A stretch of 64,000 bases of DNA from Streptomyces brevispora (lineage in GTDB: Bacteria; Actinomycetota; Actinomycetes; Streptomycetales; Streptomycetaceae), in the NCBI RefSeq assembly GCF_007829885.1, contig NZ_VIWW01000003.1, positions 270,514 through 334,513 of the forward strand, in the 5' to 3' direction. Shown here in pieces: positions 24,271 to 33,884 of this stretch; the stretch's first letter is position 1; the number at the start of each line of letters is the position of its first letter. The position numbers were made by a program, and so were the translations under genes. The notes below the pieces were generated by a model. It was not told the origin of the DNA. It saw nothing but the letters and a program-made list of their open reading frames with translations, and ran no database searches.

Positions 24271-25200
24271 TCAGACTCCGGCGGCTCGCGCGGCCTCGTA
24301 CACCGCGGTCGCCACGCCGATGAGTTCTGCGGCGTCACGAGTCGTGCCCTGGAGGTCCAGGATGAACTCCGGTACGCCCGTGGCGGCGTGTGCCACCAGG
24401 TCCTCGACGATCTGCGCGACACTGCCGTGGAACGACTTCCGGTCCCGGCTCCCCAACGGTTCGGCGCTGTACCGCGCGTTGGCACGGGCACAGACACCCA
24501 CCGGCCGGTCCCGCCCCCGTTCGGCGGCGACGTCCCGCACCCGCTGCCACTGCTCGGCCAGCTGCGACGCACCCATCGCGACGGGCATCCAGCCGTCGGC
24601 CCGGTCGACCAGACGGCGAGTGGCCCGGGGGCTGTTCGCCGGCAGGAACACGGGGATGGGGCGGGCCGGTTTGGGCCCCACCTCGGCCGGGGCGATCGTC
24701 GTGAGATCCCCCTTGTACGAGACGGGGTCAGGGCCCCAGACGGCCGCGCACACGTCGAGCAGCTCGTCCAGGACCGCGCCGCGCTTCTCGAAGGGAGCGA
24801 CGGATGCGGCCGCGTACTCGTCCAGGGACCAACCGGTTCCCAGCCCCGCGATCACCCGGCCACCGCTGGCGACGTCCAACGAGGCGAGTGAACGGGCCAG
24901 CTGGAAGGGCACATGCAGGGGCGCGACGAGAATACTGGTCCCGAGCCGGGCCCGGCCGGTTGCCGCGGCGGCCAGGGTCAGGGTGACCAGCGGGTCGGTG
25001 ACGCTGCGGTACTGATCGGGCCAGGCCAGCCCCGGGACCCCGTAAAGCCCCTGGGTGGCCGGCTCGGGAAACAGAACCCGCTCGAACACCCACAGACTCT
25101 CGTACCCGACCGCTTCCGCGGCCCGTGCCACGTCTGCCACGTCGCGGCCGAGGTCGTACTGCTTCATCTGCGGAAGGCCAAGACCGAGCGGGATCGGCAC
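24271..25200 (-). CDS. LLM-class F420-dependent oxidoreductase
   Basis: 309 residues from a GTG at 25198-25200 with GAGGGAG upstream. Bacterial luciferase-like fold: IPLGLGLPQ, AVGYESLWVFERVLFP, DPLVTLTLAAAATGRARLGTSIL, LASLDVASGGRVIAGLGTGW (family motif), GPKPARPIPVFLPANSPRATRR and DGWMPVAM. In actinomycetes this class uses reduced F420 or FMN to reduce or oxidise small molecules. Substrate unknown. No other F420 gene is nearby. Confidence 0.92.
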   Translation of the reverse strand: MPIPLGLGLPQMKQYDLGRDVADVARAAEAVGYESLWVFERVLFPEPATQGLYGVPGLAWPDQYRSVTDPLVTLTLAAAATGRARLGTSILVAPLHVPFQLARSLASLDVASGGRVIAGLGTGWSLDEYAAASVAPFEKRGAVLDELLDVCAAVWGPDPVSYKGDLTTIAPAEVGPKPARPIPVFLPANSPRATRRLVDRADGWMPVAMGASQLAEQWQRVRDVAAERGRDRPVGVCARANARYSAEPLGSRDRKSFHGSVAQIVEDLVAHAATGVPEFILDLQGTTRDAAELIGVATAVYEAARAAGV

Positions 25201-25269
25201 AGGTGTGTCTCCCTCATTCTCGGTGTATTGGGCAACTAACTTACGCCGGGGTCGATGTGACGAGACGTC

Positions 25270-28200
25270 CTACACGCCGAAGCGGTGGTTCCCGGAACCG
25301 ACGCGGTACACCGCGCAGCCCCCCTCCTCGCGCAGGAACGTTGCACGGGTGTGGGTCACCGAGTCCGGGCTGTCCGTGGGGACCCATACCTCCGCGGTCG
25401 TGTTGGGAGGCACGGTGCACCTCAGGTCGATGCCGCCGGACCGCAGCTTCCACTGGGTGGAGACGGGGCCGTAGACCGAGGCGAACGTGGCGCGGGCCGA
25501 TGTGACCTCGCCGCCCGGCCGCGGACGGATGACGATCTCGCGGAAACCGGGCCGGCTCGCCGAGATGCCGGCGATGTTCGTGTACATCCACTCGCCGACC
25601 GATCCGTAGGCGTAGTGGTTGAAGGAGTTCATGTCCGGCGTCTGGAAGCCGCCGTCCGGCTGGATGGAGTCCCAGCGCTCCCACATCGTGGTGGAGCCCT
25701 TGTCGATCTGGTAGCCCCAGCTCGGGAAGGAGCGCTGCTGAAGCAGGCGGTAGGCGACATCGGTGTGCCCGGTGTCGGTGAGGACCGGCAGCAGCCGGGG
25801 CGTTCCGAGGAAGCCCGTCGACAGGTGCCAGTCCTTGGCCTCGATCAGTGCGACGAGCCGGTCGGCCGCCGAAGCCCGCAGAGCGTCGGGCAGCAGGCCC
25901 ATCGACAGGGAGAGGACGTACGCCGTCTGCGTGTCACCCTTCACCTTTCCTTCGGCGGTGACGTACGCGCCCTGGAACGCCTCGCGTATGCGTGCGAAGA
26001 GGTCGAGGTAAGGGGCGGGGTCCTCGCCGAGCTCCGTGGCCGTCCGGGCCGCGAGATCGGCACTGTGCGCGAAGTACGCGGTGGAGACGACGTCCTTCGG
26101 CGTCTCGTCGGAGACGTTCAGCCAGTCGCCGTACCCACCGGCCGGCCGGAGCAGGCCGTCGCTGTTCTTCTCCAGGAACGACAACCAGGCTCGGACGGAA
26201 GGCCAGGAGTCCTTGAGGACCTGCCGGTCCCCGTACGCCCGGTACAGCGACCAGGGGACCGTGACGCCCGCGTCGCCCCAGCCGGCTGCGCCGTTGCCGA
26301 TATTGCCGACGATGGGCGCCACGTCCGTGAAGGCGCCCTCGGCGGTCTGGGCGTCCCGCAGGTCCACGAGCCACTTCGTGAGGAAGCGGGCCGACTCCAT
26401 CGTGTACGCGGCCGTCGGTGCGAAGACGTTGATGTCACCCGTCCACCCCAGACGCTCGTCGCGTGCGGGCGTGTCCGTCGGGACGGAGAGGAAGTTGCCC
26501 CGCTGGCCCCAAGTGACGTTGCTGTGGAGTTTGTTGAGCATCGGGACGTCGGTCTCGAAGTCCAACGTGAACGGCGCGGACGTATGCATGACGCGGCCGG
26601 TCAGGGCATTGGCCGGGGGAGTGCCGGGGAGACCGGTCACCTCGACGTAACGAAATCCGTGGAAGGTGAAGCGCGGCTCGTACGTCTCGGCGCCGCCGCC
26701 CTTGAGGACGTAGGTGTCGGTGGCCGCGGCGGTGCGAAGGTTCGCGGTGTAGATGGTGCCGTCCGGATTGAGGACCTCGGCGTGCCTCAGCCGTACCGTC
26801 GTCCCCGCGTCGCCCGAGATGCGCAGCCGCACCGAGCCGACCATGTTCTGGCCCAGGTCGAAGACGAAGACGCCCGGCGCGGGCTCGGTCACCTTCTTGG
26901 CGGGAAGCTCCTTGGCCACCCGGACCGGGCCGTCCACCTGCGCGACGATCAGGCCGGGTGCGGCCTCGCCCGCGCCACGTACCTCGGACCAGGTCCGGTC
27001 GTCGAAGCCGGGCGAGGTCCAGCCGGCGGTCTCCTTGCGCGCGTCGTACGTCTCACCGCTGAGCAGGTCGGCGGTGAGGATCGGCCCGGAGGCGGCCCGC
27101 CAGTTCGTGTCCGACGTGATGCGCCGGCTCGTACCGTCCGTGTAATCGATATCCAACTGGGCCAGCAGTGCAGGTCGTTCGCCGTACTGGTGGGGCCCGA
27201 ACATGCCGACATTGCCCGCGTACCAGCCCGGCGCCACGTACGCACCGATGGCATTCGCGCCGGGCCGAAGGAGCGAGGTGACGTCGTACGTCTGGTACTG
27301 GACGCGCTCGCGGTAGTCGGTCCAGCCCGGGGCGAGCTGATCGCGGCCCACGCGGCGGCCGTTGAGATGGGCCTCGTACAGGCCGAGAGCCGTGGCGTAC
27401 AGGCGGGCCCGCGCGACCTTCTTCCGCGGCAGCGTGAACTCGCGCCGCAGCTGGTTGGCCGCGAACACCGCCGCGGCGACCTTGCCCCACGGCGCGGCAC
27501 CCCATGCGGCCGCCTCCTTCGCCGCCGGCCAGCCGCTGTCGTCGAAGCCGAGGCCGCGCCAGTCAGCTGGGGGCTCCTTGTCCGTCGACTTCCAGGAGGC
27601 GTCGGTGACGACGCTCTGCTCGCCGGACGCCGTGTTCAGGGAGAGCGTGGCGATCAGGCCGGCAGGACCTTCGCTCGCGTTGGCCGCCGACACCGCGACG
27701 ACGTTCTTTCCGGGACGCAGCTGCGCGAGGACGTCAATGACCGCCGGGTGGCGCCAGCCCTCATTGTCGGTCGCCAGATCGGTATGTGCGACCTCGGTGC
27801 CGTTCACGGAGACGGCGTACACGTTGTCCGCGCTGATGGCGAGGGTCGCGGCGGTCGTCCCGTCGGCGACATCGATGGTGCGGCGGAACCAACGGGTGTC
27901 CGCCGGGGCGCTGTTGGCCGGCTCGCCCTCGGGGAACCAGATCCAGGTGCTGTTCTCCAGTGACGGCGCGTCCGTGAGGGCCGACGGCGCGGACACCCAT
28001 GCGGCGGACCACTGGGCGGGGTCCATGAGGCCGGTCTCCCACCACGAAGGCGCGCTCCAGCCGGACTCGCCTCCGTCCGTGTCCCACACTCGAACGGACC
28101 AGAAGTAGCGTGTTCTCGGCTTCAGTTGAGGGCCTGCGTAGGGGACGAGGACGGACTCGCCGGACATGACCTTCCCGCTGTCCCAGACGTCCGGGTGCGA

Positions 28201-28479
28201 CAGGCCGGACTCACTGGACGCGACCCGGATCCGATAGGCGCTCTGGCGCACGTTCGTCTCGTCCGAGGCGATCGGCCAGCTCAGCCGAGGGTGTGGAGTG
28301 TCGAGTCCCAGGGGGCGCTGAACGTACTCCACGGTCGGCGTGGTGACGCGTGGTGCACCGTGCTGCGTATGCGCCCGGGAGGGTGTCGGCGCCGGTGCGG
28401 CCACGGCTGGTCCGACTCCGGCTGCCACGGCGCCCACCGTGGCAGCCGCGCTCGTCAGGATGTTCCTCCTGCTGATCAC
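25270..28479 (-). CDS. Tat-exported alpha-L-rhamnosidase, GH78
   Basis: 1069 residues from a GTG at 28477-28479 with GAGGGG upstream. The N-terminus carries a Tat signal (SRRNIL, then an Ala-rich h-region ending AVAAPAP), so the enzyme is folded before export. GH78 architecture: Fn3-like N-domain (RPLGLDTPHPRLSWPI), two beta-sandwich domains, an (alpha/alpha)6 barrel with SVPTDTPARDERLGWTGD (catalytic acid region, about residue 670) and WGYQIDKGSTTMWERWDS (second Glu), then a C-terminal beta domain. It releases terminal L-rhamnose from plant or bacterial glycans. Two TGAA-N4-TTCA operators upstream link it to the rhaI operon. Confidence 0.95.
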   Translation of the reverse strand: MISRRNILTSAAATVGAVAAGVGPAVAAPAPTPSRAHTQHGAPRVTTPTVEYVQRPLGLDTPHPRLSWPIASDETNVRQSAYRIRVASSESGLSHPDVWDSGKVMSGESVLVPYAGPQLKPRTRYFWSVRVWDTDGGESGWSAPSWWETGLMDPAQWSAAWVSAPSALTDAPSLENSTWIWFPEGEPANSAPADTRWFRRTIDVADGTTAATLAISADNVYAVSVNGTEVAHTDLATDNEGWRHPAVIDVLAQLRPGKNVVAVSAANASEGPAGLIATLSLNTASGEQSVVTDASWKSTDKEPPADWRGLGFDDSGWPAAKEAAAWGAAPWGKVAAAVFAANQLRREFTLPRKKVARARLYATALGLYEAHLNGRRVGRDQLAPGWTDYRERVQYQTYDVTSLLRPGANAIGAYVAPGWYAGNVGMFGPHQYGERPALLAQLDIDYTDGTSRRITSDTNWRAASGPILTADLLSGETYDARKETAGWTSPGFDDRTWSEVRGAGEAAPGLIVAQVDGPVRVAKELPAKKVTEPAPGVFVFDLGQNMVGSVRLRISGDAGTTVRLRHAEVLNPDGTIYTANLRTAAATDTYVLKGGGAETYEPRFTFHGFRYVEVTGLPGTPPANALTGRVMHTSAPFTLDFETDVPMLNKLHSNVTWGQRGNFLSVPTDTPARDERLGWTGDINVFAPTAAYTMESARFLTKWLVDLRDAQTAEGAFTDVAPIVGNIGNGAAGWGDAGVTVPWSLYRAYGDRQVLKDSWPSVRAWLSFLEKNSDGLLRPAGGYGDWLNVSDETPKDVVSTAYFAHSADLAARTATELGEDPAPYLDLFARIREAFQGAYVTAEGKVKGDTQTAYVLSLSMGLLPDALRASAADRLVALIEAKDWHLSTGFLGTPRLLPVLTDTGHTDVAYRLLQQRSFPSWGYQIDKGSTTMWERWDSIQPDGGFQTPDMNSFNHYAYGSVGEWMYTNIAGISASRPGFREIVIRPRPGGEVTSARATFASVYGPVSTQWKLRSGGIDLRCTVPPNTTAEVWVPTDSPDSVTHTRATFLREEGGCAVYRVGSGNHRFGV

Positions 28480-28501
28480 TGAGGCCCCTCACATAGAATT
28501 G

Positions 28502-28515
28502 ATGAATCGATTCAT
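28502..28515. promoter_or_regulatory. Rhamnose operator 3: perfect palindrome ATGAATCGATTCAT
   Basis: A perfect 14-bp palindrome 22 bp upstream of the GH78 start. Its TGAATCGATTCA core is the best example of the motif seen upstream of rhaI. Confidence 0.65.
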
Positions 28516-28641
28516 GCGGTGAACGTAGCTGAACGTATGGGCGGGAGAGGTGGGGGTCAATGAGTGTGCAGGGAGTTTCTTGATGGGGCGTCGCTCGAGC
28601 GTGCGCCCTCCAAATGTATTGCGGTGCAGGTGAGTTGCTTG

Positions 28642-28657
28642 ATTGAACGGTTTCAAT
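28642..28657. promoter_or_regulatory. Rhamnose operator 4: ATTGAA-CGGT-TTCAAT
   Basis: Perfect 6-bp arms around CGGT, 141 bp upstream of operator 3. It may be an auxiliary site for repression by looping, or may serve rightward transcription. Confidence 0.5.
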
Positions 28658-28823
28658 CCGTGGGAGTGGCTGCCACGTCCCGGCGGCGGCCGGCGGCGCG
28701 CCGATGGTGCCCGGTCGGCTGACGGCGTCTGTTGGTTTGCTCTCGGCCCGCACCTTGGTGCGAGGGAATGCGTCCGGCCGGCTCGCCAGTGGCCGTGTCG
28801 CGCCTCTGGTCCAGCAGGAGTAT

Positions 28824-28841
28824 CTCTGACTAGGGTCAGAG
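28824..28841. promoter_or_regulatory. 7-bp dyad directly before the broken MarR gene
   Basis: CTCTGAC-TAGG-GTCAGAG ends two bases from the ATG at 28843. The position suits an autoregulatory site on a leaderless promoter. Confidence 0.4.
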
Positions 28842-28842
28842 A

Positions 28843-29184
28843 ATGGATGCGGGGCAGATCGACCAGGTGCGGCAGTTCAACCGCACCGTCACCGAGCGCG
28901 TGGGTGCGCTCCAAGACCACTACCTCGCCCGTGGCCGGCCCATCGGCGAGGCCCGGCTCCTGTGGGAGACCGGATAACAGGGTCAGGACGTATGGCGACT
29001 GCGCGAGCGTCTCGGGCTTGACTCCGGGTACCTCGGCCGGCTGCTGCGCTCCCTGGAGACCGACGGTCTGGTCACAGTGGAACCGCACCCCGGGGACGGG
29101 CGGGTGCGACAGGTCCGGCTCATCGAGGCGGGCCGCGCCGAGCGCGCTGTGCTCGACGGCCGCAGTGACGAGCCGCATCCGTGA
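28843..29184 (+). pseudogene. MarR-family regulator (MarR/GNAT-fusion type) with internal stop and lost C-terminus
   Basis: From ATG 28843 the frame reads MDAGQIDQVRQFNRTVTER ... EARLLWETG, then TAA at 28975-28977, then continues in the same frame as VWRLRERLGLDSGYLGRLLRS and LETDGLVTVEPHPGDG to TGA at 29184. This matches the MarR half of the regulator/GNAT fusion proteins common in streptomycetes. The GNAT half is absent. One nonsense codon plus truncation makes a functional product unlikely, unless the TAA is read through or reinitiated. Confidence 0.75.
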
Positions 29185-30194
29185 GGTGCCAGGTAGCAGA
29201 CGGTTGGAGAGCGAAACATTGTTGGCGCTTCAATGCCGACCGACTCGGCTGCGTCGAGGAGGTGCGCTTGCGCGATCACACGTGCTCTTCGCCGGTCGGC
29301 ACACCAGGATCTCGTCATGATGGGCATGCTCAGCGATGAGTCCGACCGCCTGCACTCGACGTGGGAGGCGTGAGAGCGCCCAGATCCTTGGGTGGGAACC
29401 GGTGCTGCCGTCGCGGGGGGTGAGCGTGGCCCTGTACTCGGTGTGCGTGCGGTTGCTTCGGCGTATCGCGTCAAGGCACATGCCCAGATCCTGTCAGTGT
29501 CACGGTGGCGGCCATGGTGGTGAGGGTCGCCTTCCACCGGCGGGTCCGTTGAGTTCTCTTCAGGATGACGCGAGCACTGCTGACGCTTGACTTGAGCGTG
29601 GCAAAGGTAGGAGCTTTCAGCGCAACAAGCGAGCGTGAGTGTGAGTGTGAGTGTGTCCATGCTTGCTCGAATATCTAATGGTTCAGTCATCTTCGATGAT
29701 CATTCGGATATCGATGAACGCTAACTGGGCGCGTGTGTCTGCAATATGGGTGATTCGCCATGCTCTGTCGGTGCGCAACCGGGCCGCCGCCCGCCTTGTC
29801 GCCCGCCCTGTCGTCTCGGGTGGCTGGGTGTAGATCTGCCGCGTTGAGATCCGATGTGTGGATGCGTCGACCATTCGGGGGCGTGCGCGTCGAGTCGCGC
29901 GCGAAGTCCGGCGCCCATGTGAGGACCGTTGACAAGAGTGTGACCTGCTAGAAACCTGTTACCTCGGCACCGTAAAATATTGACCAGATCACTCAAAATA
30001 CTAGGCAACGAGCGTGTGATTTCCGGCAGGTAGCTCGCTCCTGCTTCTGCCGACGTACCTGATCGTCCCCCCATCGGTGCACCGGCAGCTCACACCCCGG
30101 CCCTGTCCGACCGCGTGGCGCAGAGCGCGTCGTGCGGTCGGCTACGCGTCGTCGTGCTCTCCCGGTCCCGCATCCCCACGGAACAGAGGACAGC
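29185..30194. other. 1-kb intergenic region with comparatively low GC
   Basis: No frame has convincing coding character. It contains a GTGAGT x3 microsatellite (29635-29652) and an AT-rich stretch near 29970-30005. TTGACC (29980-29985), a 16-bp spacer and TAGGCA (30002-30007) form a plausible sigma-HrdB promoter for the glucanase gene about 190 bp downstream. Part of the region may be remains of the GNAT half of the broken MarR fusion, but I could not read it. Confidence 0.35.
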
Positions 30195-33100
30195 ATGAGA
30201 GGGAAGCAATTCGGATGGCGGTTCATCGTCGGCGCGGTGACAGCCGCACTGATGACGGTCGGGCTCCTGCCGGTCACCGCCTCGGCAGCCGTACCGGGCC
30301 CTGACCTCGCCTTCGGGAAGCAGGCGACGGCCAGTGGGTCGAACGGCGCCTACCCGGCGTCGAACATCACCGACGGCAGCCAGCAGACGTACTGGGAGAG
30401 CCCGGGCACGTTCCCGCAGTGGGTGCAGATCGACCTCGGCAACCGGTTCGACGTCGACCAGGTGGTGCTGAGGCTGCCGAACACCTGGGAGGCTCGCACC
30501 CAGACACTCGGCATCCAGAGCAGCACGGACGGGAGCAGCTTCAGCTCCCTGTCCGCCTCGGCCCCAAGGGTGTTCACACCCTCGGCGGGCAACACCGTGA
30601 CCATTGGCTTCACCGCGAAACAGGCGCGGTACATCCGTGTGCAGGTGACGGCCAACACCGGCTGGAACGCCGCGCAGCTGTCACAGGTGGAGGTCTACGG
30701 AGCGGACGGCGGGGACGACCCCGGCCCACCGGCCGGGGTCGGTTCCAACCTGGCACTGAACAAGCCGATCGAGGCTTCCTCGTTCGTGCAGAACTTCGTG
30801 GCGGCCAACGCCAACGATGACAAGCCCGGCACCTACTGGGAGTCGAACGGATACCCCTCGACACTCACGGTGAAGCTCGGCGCCGACGCCGACCTCGAGA
30901 ACGTCGTCGTCAAGCTCTCGCCGGACCAGGCCTGGGCGGCCCGCACCCAGAGCCTCCAGATCCTCGGCCGCTCCCAGTCAGCCACCGGCTTCACCTCGCT
31001 GAAGGACCGGGCCGACTACGCGTTCAACCCCACCGGCAACCAGAACACCGTGACGATCCCGGTGAGCGGGCGGTACGCGGACATCCAGCTCAAGTTCTTC
31101 TCCAATACCGGTGCTCCCGGTGCCCAGGTCGCCGAGATCCAGATCGTCGGCACCGCCGCTCCCAACCCGGACCTGACCGTCTCCGAACTGACGTGGTCGC
31201 CCGCCTCGCCGTCCGAGAAGGACGACGTCACCGTGAGCGCCACCGTACGCAACACGGGTACGGCTCCGGCCGCCGCGACGACGGTTGATGTCAGCCTGGA
31301 GGGTGTGGTCGCCGGCAGCGCACCCGTGAGCGGACTCGCCGCAGGCGCCTCGGCCACCGTGCAGGTGGGAGTCGGCAAACGACCGATGGGAACGTACAGC
31401 GTTTCGGCGGTGGTCGACCCGACCGACACGATCATCGAGCAGGACAACAGCAACAACAGCCGCACCGCGTCCTCGAAGCTCGTGGTCGCTCAGAGCCCCG
31501 GCCCCGATCTGGAGGTGCTCGGCATCACCTCCAGCCCGGCGAATCCCGCAGTGGGCTCAGCCGTCACCTTCACCGTATCCGTGCACAACCGCGGTACCAC
31601 TGCGGTGAGTTCCCCGACGGTCACCCGTCTCCTCGTGGAGAGCACCACGCTGAACGGCGCTACCGGCGCGATTCCCGCCGGAGGCACCGTCACCGTGCCC
31701 ATCAGCGGGAGCTGGACCGCGAAGAGCGGTGGGGCGAACCTGACCGCCATCGCGGACGCGACCGGTGTCGTCGCCGAGACGAACGAGAACAACAACGTCT
31801 TCTCGCGCGCCATCGTCGTCGGCCGCGGGGCCGCTGTCCCGTACACCGAGTACGAGGCGGAGAAGGGTGACTACCGGGGCACGTTGCTGACGTCCGACAA
31901 GAAGCGCACCTTCGGCCACACCAACTTCGCCACCGAGTCCTCGGGTCGGCAGTCCGTGCGGCTCGACTCCACCGGTGAGTACGCCGAGATCACCTCGACC
32001 GTTCCGTCCAACTCGATCGTGGTCCGCAACTCCATCCCCGACGACTCCGGCGGCGGGACGGCGGCCACGATCAGCCTGTACGTCAACAACACCTTCGAGC
32101 GGAAGCTGACCCTCTCCTCCAAGCACAGCTGGCTGTACGGCGACACGGACAGTCCTGAGGGCCTGACCAACAGGCCCGGGGGCGACGCACGCAGGCTGTT
32201 CGACGAGTCCAACGCGCTGCTGGGCCAGACCTACCCCGCCGGTACGAAGTTCCGCCTCCAGCGCGACGCGGGCGACTCGGCCCCCTTCTACATCATCGAC
32301 CTCGTAGACCTGGAACAGGTGGCACCGGCGGCCTCCCAGCCTGCCGGATGCACCTCGATCACCAACTACGGAGCCGTCCCGAACGACGGGATCGACGACA
32401 CGGATGCCATCCAGCGCGCCGTGACGGCCAACCAGAACGGCAACATCGGCTGCGTGTGGATCCCGCCGGGGCAGTGGCGGCAGGAGCAGAAGATCCTGAC
32501 CGACGACCCACTGAACCGGGGTCAGTACAACCAGGTCGGCATCAGGGACGTCACTATCCGCGGCGCGGGCATGTGGCACTCTCAGCTGTACACCCTCACC
32601 CCGCCGCAGGACGCGGGCGGCATCAACCACCCGCACGAGGGGAACTTCGGCTTCGACATCGACGCCAACACCAAGATCTCGGACCTGGCGATCTTCGGCT
32701 CCGGCACCATCCGCGGAGGGGACGGCAACGCCGAGGGCGGAGTGGGCCTGAACGGACGCTTCGGCAAGGACACCAAGATCACCAATGTGTGGCTGGAGCA
32801 CGCGAACGTCGGCGTGTGGGTCGGACGCGACTACGACAACATTCCGGACCTCTGGGGACCGGGTGACGGGGTCGACTTCACCGGCATGCGGATCCGCAAC
32901 ACCTATGCGGACGGCATCAACTTCGCCAACGGAACACGCAATTCGACGGTGTTCAACTCCTCCTTCAGGAACACCGGTGACGACTCGCTGGCCGTGTGGT
33001 CGAGCAAGTACGTGAAGAATCCGTCGGTGGACATCGGTCATGACAACCACTTCCGCAACAACACGATCCAGTTGCCCTGGCGGGCCAACGGTATTGCGAT

Positions 33101-33590
33101 GTACGGCGGTTACGGCAACACGATCGAGAACAACATCATCTCCGACACGATGAACTACCCCGGAATCATGCTGGCGACGGACCACGATCCGCTGCCCTTC
33201 TCCGGGCAGACACTGATCGCCAACAACGAGCTCTACCGCACAGGCGGGGCTTTCTGGGGCGAGGCCCAGGAGTTCGGTGCCATCACACTGTTCGCCGCCG
33301 GTCAGAACATCCCCGGTGTGACGATCCGCGACACCGATATCCATGACTCGACCTACGACGGGATCCAGTTCAAGTCCGGCGGTGGATCCGTACCCGGAGC
33401 GCAGATCTCGAACGTCCGCATCGAGAATTCCGTCAACGGGTCTGGAATCCTGGCCCATGGAGGTGCACGCGGCAGTGCGACCCTGACGGATGTGACCATC
33501 ACCGGTTCGGCCGACGGCGATGTCGTGGTCGAACCAGGTTCACAGTTCGTCATCAACGGCAGTGCCGGTAAGGCAGCCGCCAAGAAGTAG
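30195..33590 (+). CDS. Secreted multidomain GH87-type alpha-1,3-glucanase (mycodextranase/mutanase)
   Basis: 1131 residues from ATG 30195 (AGAGGACAGC); the in-frame start further upstream has no ribosome site. Signal peptide to about residue 33 (TASAAVP). Then two discoidin-like F5/8C carbohydrate-binding domains (about 35-165 and 185-320), two CARDB domains (about 325-430 and 436-545), a CBM35/CBM6-like module (about 550-710, TEYEAEKGDYRG) and a right-handed beta-helix catalytic domain (about 717-1131, TNYGAVPNDGIDDTDAIQ). Asp residues in YADGINFANG and NTGDDSLAVWS match the GH87 catalytic acids. The enzyme should bind and cut fungal or bacterial alpha-1,3-glucan outside the cell. Terminator at 33620. 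Confidence 0.82.
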   Translation: MRGKQFGWRFIVGAVTAALMTVGLLPVTASAAVPGPDLAFGKQATASGSNGAYPASNITDGSQQTYWESPGTFPQWVQIDLGNRFDVDQVVLRLPNTWEARTQTLGIQSSTDGSSFSSLSASAPRVFTPSAGNTVTIGFTAKQARYIRVQVTANTGWNAAQLSQVEVYGADGGDDPGPPAGVGSNLALNKPIEASSFVQNFVAANANDDKPGTYWESNGYPSTLTVKLGADADLENVVVKLSPDQAWAARTQSLQILGRSQSATGFTSLKDRADYAFNPTGNQNTVTIPVSGRYADIQLKFFSNTGAPGAQVAEIQIVGTAAPNPDLTVSELTWSPASPSEKDDVTVSATVRNTGTAPAAATTVDVSLEGVVAGSAPVSGLAAGASATVQVGVGKRPMGTYSVSAVVDPTDTIIEQDNSNNSRTASSKLVVAQSPGPDLEVLGITSSPANPAVGSAVTFTVSVHNRGTTAVSSPTVTRLLVESTTLNGATGAIPAGGTVTVPISGSWTAKSGGANLTAIADATGVVAETNENNNVFSRAIVVGRGAAVPYTEYEAEKGDYRGTLLTSDKKRTFGHTNFATESSGRQSVRLDSTGEYAEITSTVPSNSIVVRNSIPDDSGGGTAATISLYVNNTFERKLTLSSKHSWLYGDTDSPEGLTNRPGGDARRLFDESNALLGQTYPAGTKFRLQRDAGDSAPFYIIDLVDLEQVAPAASQPAGCTSITNYGAVPNDGIDDTDAIQRAVTANQNGNIGCVWIPPGQWRQEQKILTDDPLNRGQYNQVGIRDVTIRGAGMWHSQLYTLTPPQDAGGINHPHEGNFGFDIDANTKISDLAIFGSGTIRGGDGNAEGGVGLNGRFGKDTKITNVWLEHANVGVWVGRDYDNIPDLWGPGDGVDFTGMRIRNTYADGINFANGTRNSTVFNSSFRNTGDDSLAVWSSKYVKNPSVDIGHDNHFRNNTIQLPWRANGIAMYGGYGNTIENNIISDTMNYPGIMLATDHDPLPFSGQTLIANNELYRTGGAFWGEAQEFGAITLFAAGQNIPGVTIRDTDIHDSTYDGIQFKSGGGSVPGAQISNVRIENSVNGSGILAHGGARGSATLTDVTITGSADGDVVVEPGSQFVINGSAGKAAAKK

Positions 33591-33619
33591 TTCCGGCCCG
33601 CCCACCGGACACGACCCGG

Positions 33620-33658
33620 CCCCCGGCCGGCCCGCCACAGGAGCGGGCCGGCCGGGGG
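33620..33658. terminator. Strong terminator hairpin after the glucanase gene
   Basis: Perfect 16-bp GC-only arms (33620-33635 / 33643-33658) with a 7-base loop, between convergent genes. Confidence 0.85.
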
Positions 33659-33695
33659 AACGGAGCCGGGCCGCCTCGGGGTCGTCAAGCGTGCT

Positions 33696-33884
33696 TCAGG
33701 ACATGCCGCGCGGGTCATGGGCAGCGACGGTGGATTCGGTGGCCAGGTGGTCGGCGACGGGGGTGAGGGAGGCCGCAGCGCCCGTCCCGCCCGGGATCGG
33801 CAGCAGAAGTGGACCCTGCCCGCGTACCTCGTGGTGCAGGGTCGCTCCGTCCAAGCGAACGCTGCCGATGGCCGGTTTCGTCAT
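33696..33884 (-). pseudogene. 5' fragment of an alpha/beta hydrolase gene
   Basis: 62 codons: MTKPAIGSVRLDGATLHHEV then RGQGPLLLPIPGG and VADHLATESTVAAHDPRGMS before a stop. This is the first quarter of a typical alpha/beta hydrolase, from the N-terminal strands through the oxyanion HGG-like loop (IPGG) to the DPRG turn. The nucleophile and catalytic His regions are absent. The ATG overlaps the TetR stop (ATGA), so the pair was once a TetR-hydrolase operon that lost its 3' end next to the glucanase terminator. Confidence 0.75.

Noticed and set aside
25285..27963. An 892-codon open frame on the plus strand
   Set aside because: It lies fully antisense to the alpha-L-rhamnosidase gene and arises from the GC-biased third positions of that gene. 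Composition is Arg/Gly/Val with no domain, and it has no ribosome site.
29635..29652. GTGAGT triplicate as a regulatory repeat
   Set aside because: Too short and isolated in a region without genes; probably a chance microsatellite.
31557..33458. A 633-codon minus-strand frame
   Set aside because: Antisense shadow of the GH87-type glucanase; no family resemblance and no start signal.
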